Source: Cytobacillus firmus | Lineage (GTDB): Bacteria > Bacillota > Bacilli > Bacillales > Cytobacillaceae | NCBI RefSeq assembly: GCF_023715565.1 | Contig: NZ_JAMBOJ010000005.1 | Span: 1 to 64,000 of the forward strand | Direction: 5' to 3' | Length of the DNA stretch: 64,000 bases | In this document: positions 17,127 to 26,896 of the stretch, in pieces | Layout of the letters: each line of letters begins with the position of its first letter | How positions within the stretch are numbered: the first letter of the stretch is position 1 | Notes under the pieces: generated by a model | What the model saw: the letters and a program-made list of their open reading frames with translations, nothing else | Databases searched by the model: none | Told to the model about the DNA's origin: nothing | Made by a program: the position numbers and the translations under genes

Positions 17127-17489
17127 TTACCTGGAAATATAGGCACTTGTATCGCGATCCAGGGTAATGATAGTACCCGAAAGTTCAGTTAAGGGATCAT
17201 AGTCCTTTAATATAGAAAGTACCTTCATCCCATATTTTTCTTCAAGGACATTTCTTAAATGTTCCTTATAGCTATCTATGATGGCAATGTCAGTCATTCG
17301 GGTTACAAAGCGATTAATCTCGTCCAAATGTTTAAGAGATGGAATTCTCTTATGATTGGCGAAAATTAATATCTTATCCCCCAAAAACTCGACTCTTTGA
17401 CTTTTGACACCGATGTTAAACAAAAGAAGATTGATATTGTTATAGTCCTTGATCAGTTCCTGTTTAAATGGGCCAGCAGTCCAACTCAT
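17127..17489 (-). CDS. DUF2294-like small protein
   Basis: 120 residues, soluble. The pattern of two strand-helix repeats with KHLDEINRFVTRMTDIAIIDSYKEHLRNVLEEKYGMKVLSILKDYDPLTELSGTIITL resembles DUF2294 proteins of bacilli (the end of that stretch, YDPLTELSGTIITL, is the most family-like part). Function unknown. Monocistronic, with its own terminator. Confidence 0.55.
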   Translation of the reverse strand: MSWTAGPFKQELIKDYNNINLLLFNIGVKSQRVEFLGDKILIFANHKRIPSLKHLDEINRFVTRMTDIAIIDSYKEHLRNVLEEKYGMKVLSILKDYDPLTELSGTIITLDRDTSAYISR

Positions 17490-17807
17490 TCACTCACACC
17501 ATCTTTTTGAAATTTCAGAATCCTTAGATAAATAGAATTTAACATAGTTAATTCTATCTGTAAAGTGTTTATATTAAAAATTGCTAGCTAAAATCAACCT
17601 GGAGGGCTTAGCACATTAGTCAGCTGGACCTATTATTTCTCCCGCTTTACCCAATCGCGCAAGACGGTGCTAGGCTGGATGTAACACTGCCATAAAAAAA
17701 TCGCCACTAAAAAAATAAAAAGAAATCAATTCAGTCCATTGACCCTCCTAACCTTTACAAATTTTTGTTATATTAACAGATGAGAATATTTGGAAGGGGA
17801 GAAAGAA
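17490..17807. other. Intergenic region between divergent genes
   Basis: 318 bases between the DUF2294-like gene and the DinB-like gene. It must hold both promoters. No gene, repeat or clear regulatory motif was recognised in it. Confidence 0.4.
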
Positions 17808-18278
17808 ATGAATGAACTAGTGTTTAAACAGTTTGAGAAGACAAGAGGTTATTTTATTAATAAGAGCGGGTCAATATCAAAGGATGTAGCCAGGATACAG
17901 CCAGACGGTTTTAACAACACGATCCATTGGCATATTGGCCATGTATTAACGGTCTGTGAACAGTTTATGTTTGGCTTTCCCCGCAAAACAACCCACCTCC
18001 CTGCAAACTATATTGAATTATTTGGGAACGGTACTAAGCCGGCAGATTGGAAAGGTGATATTCCTGAAACAGATGAGCTCATTATACAGTTGAAGGATCA
18101 ATTGGCCCGAATACAGCAAATTCCAGCTGAACAGTTAAATGAAAAGCTGGATAAACCATTTTTGGGACTTGAAACCTTTGGTGAATTAGCTGAATTTGCG
18201 CTATTTCATGAGGCAAACCATTTGGGGCATATTCAAGCGATGGAACGGGTTATTAATCATTTAGAAGTAAAGAACTAA
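17808..18278 (+). CDS. DinB-family protein
   Basis: 156 residues from the ATG at 17808 (AAGGGGAG with 6-base spacing; a TTG at 17790 lies before that site). A four-helix DinB-type fold is indicated by NTIHWHIGHVLTVCEQF (first His motif) and ALFHEANHLGHIQAMERV near the end, which supply the typical three-histidine metal site. DinB-like proteins of bacilli include metal-dependent thiol transferases and hydrolases, mostly of unknown substrate. Convergent with a broken DinB-like gene. Confidence 0.85.
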   Translation: MNELVFKQFEKTRGYFINKSGSISKDVARIQPDGFNNTIHWHIGHVLTVCEQFMFGFPRKTTHLPANYIELFGNGTKPADWKGDIPETDELIIQLKDQLARIQQIPAEQLNEKLDKPFLGLETFGELAEFALFHEANHLGHIQAMERVINHLEVKN

Positions 18279-18311
18279 AATAAATGATTTTAATTTCGTC
18301 ATAAACGAAAC

Positions 18312-18357
18312 AAAGGATGCCTCTCGACAGTAAGAACTGCACCATGGGGCATCCTTT
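18312..18357. terminator. Bidirectional terminator
   Basis: AAAGGATGCC (18312-18321) pairs with GGCATCCTTT (18348-18357) across 26 bases that can fold further. It lies between the convergent DinB-like genes. Confidence 0.65.
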
Positions 18358-18368
18358 CATATTTTAAT

Positions 18369-18690
18369 CTAATTTCTCGTTACCAGAACATCTGTATTTG
18401 GCGGTTCATACCCCAACTGGCGGGCCATCGCCATAATCTGTCCTTTGTGGTGGTATTCGTGAATGACCGTATGCATGAACAGTTTTCGTGGAGTCATGGT
18501 TATCTCATCAGTGGATTCTCTCCAAAGAATAGACTGCACGATTGCCTCATCCATTTTTTGAGAAAACGACTCAAGAACTTCATACACATAAGCATCTGTC
18601 TGTTCAAAACTCTTTACTTTGCCTGGAACTCTGAACTTTTTGAATATAGAAGATCTGTCCAATTTGATAAGTGTTATGTCTGCTCAATTT
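18369..18690 (-). pseudogene. DinB-family gene, N-terminal half lost
   Basis: The readable part (from about 18662) ends with PRKLFMHTVIHEYHHKGQIMAMARQLGYEPP, the C-terminal metal-binding motif of DinB proteins. The N-terminal half, with the first histidine motif, is absent: upstream the frame is closed and the sequence shifts to other frames after a run of seven Gs near 18708. A frame at 18604-18822 overlaps it but shows no DinB features. Best read as a truncated, frameshifted gene. Confidence 0.6.
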
Positions 18691-19005
18691 GATCACTCCC
18701 CCCCAAAGCTCATCTAAAGGAAAATGGGGGATTTGTTCATGCAATTTTAATTCCATGGCTGCCTCATTCTCATTTGCCTCTAAGCTAATCCCTATTTTAA
18801 TCGTAGTACAAGTTCTTCCCATTACATTACGGTAAAATCTTCAGCAGTAAACCAAAAACACTTAAAAGGCCTTAGCCCTATGGGATATAGAGCTAAAGCT
18901 GCCTATGGCTTTTTTATTATTTACACTCTCTTCTTTACAGGGGGCAGATCACATGAAAATGCATTACTTAACTGAGAGACAGGCGCTCATTACAGATCCT
19001 TTTTC

Positions 19006-19905
19006 TTAAAAAACAATTGTTTTATTTTCATGAACAATAATCCGGTCTTCTAAATGCCATTTAACCGCTCTGGCAAGAACACTTCTTTCAATAGAACGTC
19101 CGCTCTTTTTTAGATCATCTATATGATCCCGGTGGTCGACACGCTTGATATCTTGTTCAATGATTGGTCCTTCGTCAAGATCGTTTGTAACATAATGAGA
19201 CGTTGCCCCAATTATTTTTACTCCGCGCTGATGGGCTCGATCATATGGCCTCGCACCAACAAATGCAGGAAGGAAAGAGTGATGAATATTAATGATCTTG
19301 AACGGATGAGCCCCAACAAAGGCTGGCGTCAAAATTTGCATATATCTGGCTAAGATGATTAAGTCAATATCAAATTCTTTTAAAAGCTGCAGCTGTCTTT
19401 CTTCCACTTCCTCTCTATTTTCTTTGCTTGCTGGTATGTAAAAGAATGGAATATGCATGGATTCTGCAATTTGTCTTGCTTCCTCGTGATTGCTTACAAT
19501 AAGAGCGATGTCGGTAAGCAAATCACCACTTTGCCATTCCCATAACAGCTCACGTAAACAATGAAGTTCTTTTGATACGAAAATAGCTGTCTTCTTCAAT
19601 TCATAAACAAATGCTAATTTCCATTCCATTGAAAATGTTTCTGCGATTTCCTTAAATTGACTCTTCAACTCTTCTTCCTTCGACTGTAAACCCGGACATT
19701 CAAACTCGATTCGGATAAAAAAGGTGCCACCCTCTGGATTCGTCGAATATTGACTCGATTCGATAATATTAGCATCATGCTGGAACAGAAACTGGGATAC
19801 AGCAGCCACAATACCCGGTTGATCAGGACAATTGATAAGCAGCCGCCCCCTGTTTTTTTGACTTTCTCTAAATACTTGAAGTTGATCTTGAATAGATGAA
19901 ATCAT
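19006..19905 (-). CDS. purU: Formyltetrahydrofolate deformylase
   Basis: 299 residues, usual length. An N-terminal ACT domain (GRLLINCPDQPGIVAAVSQFL, about 19-90) is followed by a formyltransferase-like domain with NIHHSFLPAFVGARPYDRAHQRG and the catalytic TSHYVTNDLDEGPIIEQD. The enzyme hydrolyses 10-formyltetrahydrofolate to tetrahydrofolate and formate, balancing one-carbon pools. Start ATG preceded by AAAAAAGGAGATTCAT. It stands alone. Confidence 0.95.
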   Translation of the reverse strand: MISSIQDQLQVFRESQKNRGRLLINCPDQPGIVAAVSQFLFQHDANIIESSQYSTNPEGGTFFIRIEFECPGLQSKEEELKSQFKEIAETFSMEWKLAFVYELKKTAIFVSKELHCLRELLWEWQSGDLLTDIALIVSNHEEARQIAESMHIPFFYIPASKENREEVEERQLQLLKEFDIDLIILARYMQILTPAFVGAHPFKIINIHHSFLPAFVGARPYDRAHQRGVKIIGATSHYVTNDLDEGPIIEQDIKRVDHRDHIDDLKKSGRSIERSVLARAVKWHLEDRIIVHENKTIVF

Positions 19906-20185
19906 ATGAATCTCCTTTTTTAATTTTAATTACTATAATAGACTTATTGTTCAGGATTTAAAAGCATATTTTTTATAAAGTTATTTATTTGGGTTTATGG
20001 GATAGTTTTACATGGAGGAATGCTGAAAAGCATCTAGGCCACTGTCCACTCACCTGCATTTAATCAAGTGGCATTTGGTGATATCAACCCGAAAAAAATA
20101 TGTGCGTCTCCCTTAACTCTTAAAATTATTCATATAATACTTCCAAACCATTCAGCTTACAAGTGAATACCTTTTGTAGATAAAA
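19906..20185. other. Intergenic region upstream of purU
   Basis: About 280 AT-rich bases. It must contain the purU promoter. No riboswitch-like structure or ORF was recognised. Confidence 0.4.
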
Positions 20186-20217
20186 GAAAGAACCGATCAC
20201 ACATGATCGATTCTTTC
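20186..20217 (-). terminator. Terminator of the sugar-acid operon
   Basis: GAAAGAACCGATCA (20186-20199) pairs with TGATCGATTCTTTC (20204-20217) with one mismatch and a 4-base loop. On the minus strand it is followed by TTTTATC. It lies 33 bases after the last gene of the operon. Confidence 0.65.
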
Positions 20218-20250
20218 ATAGAAAAGTCTCCTCTACGATTCAAATTTTAT

Positions 20251-20508
20251 TTAATGTTTTAATATCTTAATATAACTAGTAGTAAGTACAATCACCCCAG
20301 AAAGCAGTATAGACACACCTAGTGAAAAGAGGATTGGGAAGTAAGGGGTCTTAAGTAGAAATAGTAACCCCATAAAAACAATTGAGATTATTATTAATGT
20401 TAAGCCTGGTATATGTTTTTTATTTACTCTATTCTGTGAATATGGAATAAAAATAAAGCATAATGTAATCGGAATAAAGTACAATATGAACAATACAAAA
20501 TGATTCAT
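20251..20508 (-). CDS. Small three-helix membrane protein
   Basis: 85 residues made up of three hydrophobic segments (about 3-22, 33-53, 58-80) separated by short basic loops. Good ribosome binding site (AGAGGAG). It starts 19 bases after the oxidoreductase stop and is the last gene before the terminator, so it is co-transcribed with the sugar operon. No family recognised; it might assist the importer or be an unrelated hitchhiker. Confidence 0.65.
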   Translation of the reverse strand: MNHFVLFILYFIPITLCFIFIPYSQNRVNKKHIPGLTLIIISIVFMGLLFLLKTPYFPILFSLGVSILLSGVIVLTTSYIKILKH

Positions 20509-20527
20509 ATATTTACTCCTCTACAAA

Positions 20528-21619
20528 TTAATTTTTAATTGGAGTAAACAATTGATCGATATTAATTTCTTGTTTTCTCTTAGAGGATTCAATAGCCGCT
20601 AAAGCGAACTTTAATACTTCCCTTCCCTCTTCCCCATTGAGTAATGGCTCTGTGTCATTTTTTATAGCCTCGATAAAGTTCTTTGTAGAATCAATGAAGG
20701 AATCGGCCCAGTCGTCTCTTAAATCTTCGTAGTTTATAGTTTTTCCATCACGGTAAACAATAAGAGTAGGAATTTGTAACATTTTAGCAGTACATCTGGT
20801 TATCCAAAGCACGCCTTTTGATCCGGTAACTTCTACTCGTTCGTCACAAGCATAATAATCTGTATTAATGTGTAGATCTTTTGAATAGGTAACGTCCATT
20901 ATTCCATATTTTTTACTATTTTTATATTTCCACATAATCATTGCAGGAGCGTCTTCATAGAATTCTCCTGGTATAACATCTGTTCGATCAATCCAGGCGG
21001 AAACCTTTTCTATATCTCCCATTAGATATCTGGCTAAAGAGAATTTATGGTAGCCATCATCAAAAACCAAAGGACCTCCACCGCATATTTCTTCGTTCAT
21101 TCTCCATGACCAAGTATCTTTAGTAACTTCCCACCCTGTATCCTGTTTTCCTGCGTTCAGTTTAATTCTTATCGAAATTGGATCACCAATCTCCCCCGCA
21201 TCAATTAATTCTTTTGCTTTTACATAAGGTGGGTAACTAACAAAGTTTTCATAAACTTTCAATTTGACCTTGTTTTTTCGTGCAGCTTCAACCATTTGAT
21301 CGGCTTCTTCGATTGTTAAAGCCATTGGTTTCTGCACAGACACGTGCTTACCAGCTTCACATGCCTTTACAGTCATGGAGCAATGAAGATGGTGAGGAAC
21401 TAATAACTCTACTGCATCAATATTTGGATCGTTTAGAACTTCATAGTAATCAGAATATATCTTTTCTGCCCCCCATTCTTTAGCTTTTTCCATGGCTTTC
21501 TCTTCATCCAAATCACATACAGCATATATTTTTGCATCTGGATGATCTAAATACCCCAGTGAGTTTAGAGTAGAAATCCGTCCGCAGCCTACAATACATA
21601 CATTAATAGTTTTCAACAT
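20528..21619 (-). CDS. Gfo/Idh/MocA-family NAD(P)-dependent oxidoreductase
   Basis: 363 residues. The N-terminal Rossmann domain has NVCIVGCGRISTLNSLGYLD, followed by the family EKP-type motif SVQKPMALTIEEA (about 95-107), whose lysine is the usual catalytic residue, and a C-terminal beta-sheet domain. Family members oxidise sugars, inositols or sugar derivatives. ATG at 21619 (AGGGG, 5-base spacing) is preferred to the GTG two codons earlier. Within the operon it probably makes the first oxidation of the imported sugar, but it may instead act on a downstream hydroxy acid. Confidence 0.88.
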   Translation of the reverse strand: MLKTINVCIVGCGRISTLNSLGYLDHPDAKIYAVCDLDEEKAMEKAKEWGAEKIYSDYYEVLNDPNIDAVELLVPHHLHCSMTVKACEAGKHVSVQKPMALTIEEADQMVEAARKNKVKLKVYENFVSYPPYVKAKELIDAGEIGDPISIRIKLNAGKQDTGWEVTKDTWSWRMNEEICGGGPLVFDDGYHKFSLARYLMGDIEKVSAWIDRTDVIPGEFYEDAPAMIMWKYKNSKKYGIMDVTYSKDLHINTDYYACDERVEVTGSKGVLWITRCTAKMLQIPTLIVYRDGKTINYEDLRDDWADSFIDSTKNFIEAIKNDTEPLLNGEEGREVLKFALAAIESSKRKQEINIDQLFTPIKN

Positions 21620-21636
21620 TGGCACCCCTATCCTGT

Positions 21637-22620
21637 TTATTTAGCTCTATTCTTATCCAACAACACTGCAGCAACAATTATGAGCCCTTTAATAATCTGT
21701 TGATAATAAGTTGGAACATTCATCAGGTCAAGGCCATTATTAATAACCCCGATAATTAGAGTACCTAGTAAAGCGCCTAATGGGTGTCCAATCCCCCCTG
21801 AAAAGCTTACACCGCCAATAACAACAGCTGCAATGGCATCTAGTTCATACCCGACAGCAGCATTTGGCTGACCTGCTCCAACCCTTGCAGCCAGAACTAC
21901 TCCGGCCAGACCAGTCAATAATCCCCCTATAACATAAACCCAAACTTTTACTTTAGTAATATTAATACCCGACACCAATGCTGCTTGTTCATTTCCACCA
22001 ATCGCATATAGGTGTCTCCCAAACCTCGTCTTTTTCAATAAAATGGTTGTCACGAAAATCATTAAGAAAAAAATATAGACCGGTAAAGGGAGACCAAGGA
22101 AAACCGTGCTTCCCAATGTGAAAAATGTCTCCGGCAATCCCGAAACCGGCATACCATTACTAATTATTAAAGCAATTCCCCTTGCAACCGTCATCATTCC
22201 AAGCGTAACAATAAATGGGGAAATTGCTCCTTTTGCTGTTACATATCCGTTAATCATTCCTGCAAGTCCGCCTACAGCAATAGCAATTAGTATACACAAG
22301 ATAAGAGGTATGCTATTTTGGGCACATACTGCTACTACTACAGAAGTAAGGGCTAGAATTGATCCTACTGATAGGTCAATTCCGCCGCTAATAATGATCA
22401 TCGTCATACCCATGGAAACAATCCCAATAATAGAGACTTGTTTTAGGATATTAATTAAATTAGCAGAGGTTAAAAATACTGGTGAAGCAAATGATAAAAA
22501 GATACAGATCGCAATAAAACCAATTAAAATACCGTATTTACCTGCATAACCTTTAATCTTCAATCGACTTTGCGACCATATATTTTTGGTTTGACTTTCC
22601 AAATGTGTATTAGCCTTCAA
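21637..22620 (-). CDS. Ribose-type sugar ABC transporter, permease
   Basis: 327 residues, about nine membrane helices, of the RbsC/AraH family: SMGMTMIIISGGIDLSVGSILALTS and AIGGNEQAALVSGINITKVKVWVY are diagnostic. TTG start at 22620 with GGAGGG. It pairs with the ATPase and binding protein of the same operon to import a sugar or sugar-like compound. Confidence 0.93.
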   Translation of the reverse strand: MKANTHLESQTKNIWSQSRLKIKGYAGKYGILIGFIAICIFLSFASPVFLTSANLINILKQVSIIGIVSMGMTMIIISGGIDLSVGSILALTSVVVAVCAQNSIPLILCILIAIAVGGLAGMINGYVTAKGAISPFIVTLGMMTVARGIALIISNGMPVSGLPETFFTLGSTVFLGLPLPVYIFFLMIFVTTILLKKTRFGRHLYAIGGNEQAALVSGINITKVKVWVYVIGGLLTGLAGVVLAARVGAGQPNAAVGYELDAIAAVVIGGVSFSGGIGHPLGALLGTLIIGVINNGLDLMNVPTYYQQIIKGLIIVAAVLLDKNRAK

Positions 22621-22635
22621 CTTAGTCCCTCCTTC

Positions 22636-24138
22636 TTATGAAACGTTCCTACCCATGGCCAATTGAAGTATTTTTTCTTGAGTAGCATCTTTTTTCAAGA
22701 GTTCTCCGGTAATTTGACCCTGGTGGAGGACGAGGATTCTATCACTAAGCCCCAATATTTCCGGCATTTCTGATGAAATCATTATAATGCCTTTTCCTTG
22801 CTGAGCAAGTTCGTTTATAATCTTGTATATTTCAGATTTTGCTTTAATATCAATCCCTCTTGTAGGCTCATCAAGAATAATAATTTCCGGGTCTGATAGA
22901 AGACACTTAGCTAGAACCACTTTTTGCTGATTTCCTCCACTTAAAGAAGAAGCTGATTGCTCCATGTTACTTACCTTTATCCTGAGTTTTTCGATAATTC
23001 TCTCTACTACGCTTCTTTCCTTTTTGGCTTTAATCAAGCCTTTTTGTGTATAATTTCCAATGGTTGTAAGGCTGATATTTTGACGTATTGAATGATTTAG
23101 GACCAGGCCTGAATTTTTTCTGTCTTCCGGCACTAAAATTATTTTGTTTTTAACTGCATCTTGCGGATGTTTGAATATGACTTTTTTACCTTTGTAGATC
23201 AATTCTCCTTTGTCTAATTTACGTAAGCCGAAAATAGCTTCCATAATTTCAGTCCTGCCTGCGCCCATAAGTCCAGCAAATCCTAAGATTTCCCCTTTCT
23301 TAAGCTGAAAGCTAATATTTTGAAAGAGACCTTTTGATTCGAGGTTATTGGCTTTCAATATAACCTCTCCAGTGTTATGAGTTACTTGAGGAAACACATC
23401 TTCAATTTTTCTTCCTACCATCATAGAAACCAGTTGATTCATATTAATTTCACGAATACTCTCTGTGCCAATGAAAGACCCATCCCTGAGAACAGTTACA
23501 TCATCACATATCGAAAAAACCTCTTCCATTTTGTGTGAAATATATATAACTGTTACACCATTAGTTTTGAGCTTTTGGATGATTTGAAATAATTTATCCA
23601 CTTCTTTATTGCTAATAGCTGAAGTTGGTTCGTCCATCACAACAATTTGAGCTTGATAAGATATTGCTTTTGCAATTTCAATAAGCTGTATTTTAGCTAC
23701 ACTTAAGTTTGCTACCAGCTCAGTCGGTGCGACCTGTAAATCCAGTTCTTTAAGTAAATGACTGGTTTCTTCGTTCATCCTTTTATAGTCAATAAAGCCT
23801 GTTCTTTTATTAATTGGCTCCCTGCCCAGAAAAATATTTTCAGCAATACTTAGATGCGGAACAGGATTCAATTCTTGGTGGATCATAGATATTCCAGCAG
23901 CTAAAGCATCCGATGGTTTGTCCCATGTTACTTCCTTATTATCAATACAAATCGTCCCTTGATCGGGCTTATTGATACCTAACAATATTTTCATAAGAGT
24001 TGACTTACCCGCTCCGTTTTCACCCATCAAAGCATGGACAGAACCCTTTTTTACATTAAATGAAACATTATCTAGGGCAATTACCCCTCCAAATGCTTTA
24101 TGGATATTTTGCATTTGGAGGATATTTTGACCTGTCAT
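22636..24138 (-). CDS. Ribose-type sugar ABC transporter, double ATPase
   Basis: 500 residues with two ATPase domains as in RbsA. First Walker A is GENGAGKST (about 37-45) with signature LSVAKIQLIEIAKA and Walker B VVMDEPTSA; the second half has a degenerate Walker A (GLMGAGRTE), LSGGNQQKVVLAKCL and IILDEPTRGID, the usual asymmetry of this family. ATG at 24138 with GGTGG 5 bases before it is preferred to the GTG at 24147. Confidence 0.93.
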   Translation of the reverse strand: MTGQNILQMQNIHKAFGGVIALDNVSFNVKKGSVHALMGENGAGKSTLMKILLGINKPDQGTICIDNKEVTWDKPSDALAAGISMIHQELNPVPHLSIAENIFLGREPINKRTGFIDYKRMNEETSHLLKELDLQVAPTELVANLSVAKIQLIEIAKAISYQAQIVVMDEPTSAISNKEVDKLFQIIQKLKTNGVTVIYISHKMEEVFSICDDVTVLRDGSFIGTESIREINMNQLVSMMVGRKIEDVFPQVTHNTGEVILKANNLESKGLFQNISFQLKKGEILGFAGLMGAGRTEIMEAIFGLRKLDKGELIYKGKKVIFKHPQDAVKNKIILVPEDRKNSGLVLNHSIRQNISLTTIGNYTQKGLIKAKKERSVVERIIEKLRIKVSNMEQSASSLSGGNQQKVVLAKCLLSDPEIIILDEPTRGIDIKAKSEIYKIINELAQQGKGIIMISSEMPEILGLSDRILVLHQGQITGELLKKDATQEKILQLAMGRNVS

Positions 24139-24177
24139 TGAAACCACCGCCTTTATGTGGATGACATCTCCCGTTAA

Positions 24178-25212
24178 TTAATTGTACTTTTCTGATAATT
24201 CATCGCGTTCTTCGGCCATTTTTTTATATTTATCGATGTTTTCCTTCGTGATTAACTCATAAGGAATTAAATAGTCATCAATCGTTTCACCCTTTGCTGC
24301 TTTAACAGCTAGATCTAAAGAATATTTACCTTGGCCAATTCCATCTTGCCAAATTGTCCCACTAATTTGTCCATTTTCTATACCTTTAAGCATATTTGGG
24401 ATTGCGTCCATACCAAGAACAAGAATGTCATTAGATTTCCCCACTGCATCAATTGCAGACTTGGCCCCTAGTGCCATTGTGTCGCTGTTCGCTGCTATGG
24501 CATCTATATTTTTCCCTGTGACCAGCCAGTTTTCAACTATAGATAATGCTTTATCTGTTTGCCATTCTGCTGTGTTTTCAAAAATAATTTGCATATTAGG
24601 ATTTTCTTCTAAGATTGATTTATAGCCTTCATATCTTCCGATTTGAGCAGAATGCCCCATCGCCCCATGTAAGATGGCAACGTTGCCTTTCCCGCCTAAT
24701 TCCTTAGCGATGAAATCCATTTGTATTTTTCCAGCTTCAAAATCATCAGATCCTACAAATGCGCTTGCTTTGCTTTGATTGTCTGTTTGAGTATTAACAG
24801 TAATGATCGGTATGCCTGCTTTTACTGCTGCATCCACAGCTGGTGCAGATGCAATTCTATCTACCGGGTTTAAAATAATAGCATCTGCCCCCTGGCTAAT
24901 AAAATTTTCAATTTGACCAATCTGCTTATCAGCTCTGTCCTCAGCATCTACAACAACAACATTCACACTTTTCCCATGCTTTTTTGCTTCTTCCATTATT
25001 CCGGCTCGAATATAGTTCGTAAACATCCCTTTAAATCCTTGGATACTTACCCCGATTGAAATGGTATCTTCTGAATCAGAGAGGTTTTCGCTTTTGTTAC
25101 TTGCCGTTGCTTCTTCGCTTTGCTGGTTGGCACAACCTGATATAAATAGCAATACTAATAGACTAATGACGAACAAACTAGACAAATTCCACTTCTTTAT
25201 CAAGAAACCCAT
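24178..25212 (-). CDS. Sugar-binding lipoprotein of the ABC transporter
   Basis: 344 residues. Lipoprotein signal ending FISGC (Cys27), followed by a periplasmic-binding-protein type 1 fold of the RbsB group (ISIGVSIQGFKGMFTNYIRAG, GADAIILNPVDRIA, AIAANSDTMALGAKSA). It captures the substrate outside the membrane. The residues that set specificity cannot be interpreted by eye. Confidence 0.93.
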   Translation of the reverse strand: MGFLIKKWNLSSLFVISLLVLLFISGCANQQSEEATASNKSENLSDSEDTISIGVSIQGFKGMFTNYIRAGIMEEAKKHGKSVNVVVVDAEDRADKQIGQIENFISQGADAIILNPVDRIASAPAVDAAVKAGIPIITVNTQTDNQSKASAFVGSDDFEAGKIQMDFIAKELGGKGNVAILHGAMGHSAQIGRYEGYKSILEENPNMQIIFENTAEWQTDKALSIVENWLVTGKNIDAIAANSDTMALGAKSAIDAVGKSNDILVLGMDAIPNMLKGIENGQISGTIWQDGIGQGKYSLDLAVKAAKGETIDDYLIPYELITKENIDKYKKMAEERDELSEKYN

Positions 25213-25231
25213 TTTAATTTCCCCCTAGCTT

Positions 25232-26896
25232 TTATAAAAAATTAAAGTCGCATCCCTCATCAGCCTGTAGAACATGTTGTTGATATAATTTCGTATACCC
25301 TCTTTCAACCAATTCCGGTGGCGCCCATTCTTTTCTTCTGCTCTCTAATACTTCCGTTTCTACATGAAGAGTTAGTTGTTTCTCTTCAATATTTAATTCA
25401 ATTTCATCCCCTTCCCTAACCAGTGCTAATGGCCCGCCCACTGCAGCTTCTGGGGCTACATGTAAAATAACGGTTCCAAATGCTGTGCCGCTCATACGAC
25501 AGTCTGAAATTCTCACCATATCCCTTACACCTATTTCAAGCAACTTTCGAGGAATTGGAATCATTCCAGCCTCTGGCATTCCCGGTGCTCCTTTTGGACC
25601 TGCATTTTGCAAAACAAGGACACTATCCTCTGTAACTTCCAAGTTCGGATCATTAATTCGTTGTTCCATATCGGCAATTGATTGGAATACAACTGCTTTT
25701 CCCCTGTGCTTTAACAACTTCTTTGTCGCAGCTTTAGGTTTAACAATACAGCCGTTTGGAGATAAATTTCCTTTTAATACAACGATTCCACCATCCTTAT
25801 ATAAAGGGTTGTGGACTGGCTTTATTATATGGCGGTAGACTTCATCCACCTTATGATCTTTTATATTTTCAGCAATTGTTTTACCGGTAACGGTCATTTC
25901 ATCTTTACTCATCAATGACAAGAGTTCTTTTATTATTGAATTGACACCACCAGCATAATAAAAGTCTTCCATTTGATACTCGCCGGCAGGACGGATATTT
26001 CCTATAAAAGGGGTAGTATTACTAAGACGATCAAAATCTTCAAGCTTTAGTGTAATACCTCGCCTTCTTGCAATTGCTATCAAATGAATAACAGCATTTG
26101 TTGAACCCCCAATTGCCATTAAAACTCTGATTGCATTTTCAAAAGATTGCTTAGTTAATAGTTTGGATGGCCTTTGATCTTCATTTACAAGTCTTACAAT
26201 TGCTCTACCTGTTTCCTGGGCATGAGATAGTCTTTCGTTATGAGTTGCCGGTATTGCCGCACCTCCCGGAAGCATCATTCCCATCGCTTCCGTACAGGCA
26301 GCCATAGTACTTGCAGTCCCCATAACCATGCAATGTCCGGCAGTTGGTGCCAATCTTGAATTGATTTCATTCAGTTCTTCTTCACTGACCGTTCCAGCCT
26401 TATATTCTTGCCAGAAATGTCTGCAGTCAGAACAGGCACCAAGTATTTTGCCCTTATATTCTCCATTATTCATAGGACCACCAGTAAACATAATCGCTGG
26501 TTTATCTGCACTAACAGCTCCCATAAGCAAAGCTGGTGTAACTTTATCACAACCTCCAATTAACACAACACCATCAATTGGTTGGGCCCTTATCATTTCT
26601 TCTGCATCCATTGCAAGCAAATTTCTGTATAACATTGTTGTTGGGCTAGTAAACATTTCGCCTAATGATATGACTGGAAACTCCAGTGGAGTTCCTCCCG
26701 CCATAATTACTCCCCTTTTAATTGCTTCTATCATTGGTTTAAGGTGGTTATGACAACGATTCACTTCACTTGAGGTATTACATATACCAATTACCGGCTT
26801 TTGAAAATCATCAGGATGATGTCCCAGTTGTCTTTGAAATGCAGTTACTAAAAACTCGCTGAACCCCTTGTCTCCATAAGATGTTCTGTTTTTCAT
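25232..26896 (-). CDS. IlvD/Edd-family sugar-acid dehydratase
   Basis: 554 residues. The three cysteines for an iron-sulphur cluster are present in NTSSEVNRCHNHL, IGGCDKVTPALLMGA and AGHCMVMGTASTMA; MIPIPRKLLEIGVRDMVRISDCRMSGTAFG is the C-terminal active-site region. The N-terminus and the PAGEYQMEDFYYAGG stretch fit the pentonate/aldonate dehydratase branch better than dihydroxy-acid dehydratase for branched amino acids. It would turn an aldonate into a 2-keto-3-deoxy acid. Its start overlaps the stop of the aldehyde dehydrogenase gene (TAATG). Confidence 0.88.
   Translation of the reverse strand: MKNRTSYGDKGFSEFLVTAFQRQLGHHPDDFQKPVIGICNTSSEVNRCHNHLKPMIEAIKRGVIMAGGTPLEFPVISLGEMFTSPTTMLYRNLLAMDAEEMIRAQPIDGVVLIGGCDKVTPALLMGAVSADKPAIMFTGGPMNNGEYKGKILGACSDCRHFWQEYKAGTVSEEELNEINSRLAPTAGHCMVMGTASTMAACTEAMGMMLPGGAAIPATHNERLSHAQETGRAIVRLVNEDQRPSKLLTKQSFENAIRVLMAIGGSTNAVIHLIAIARRRGITLKLEDFDRLSNTTPFIGNIRPAGEYQMEDFYYAGGVNSIIKELLSLMSKDEMTVTGKTIAENIKDHKVDEVYRHIIKPVHNPLYKDGGIVVLKGNLSPNGCIVKPKAATKKLLKHRGKAVVFQSIADMEQRINDPNLEVTEDSVLVLQNAGPKGAPGMPEAGMIPIPRKLLEIGVRDMVRISDCRMSGTAFGTVILHVAPEAAVGGPLALVREGDEIELNIEEKQLTLHVETEVLESRRKEWAPPELVERGYTKLYQQHVLQADEGCDFNFL

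Noticed and set aside
18604-18822. 72-codon frame overlapping the broken DinB-like gene
   Set aside because: It overlaps in another frame, shows no DinB motif and crosses a poly-G run; it may hold debris of the lost N-terminal half but cannot be supported as a gene.
26328-26753. 141-codon plus-strand frame opposite the IlvD-like dehydratase
   Set aside because: Antisense to conserved iron-sulphur motifs of the dehydratase; no start signal or homology.
25232-26896. ilvD of branched-chain amino acid synthesis
   Set aside because: The gene lies with a sugar importer and oxidoreductase, not ilvBHC/leu genes, and its motifs fit the aldonate dehydratase branch better.
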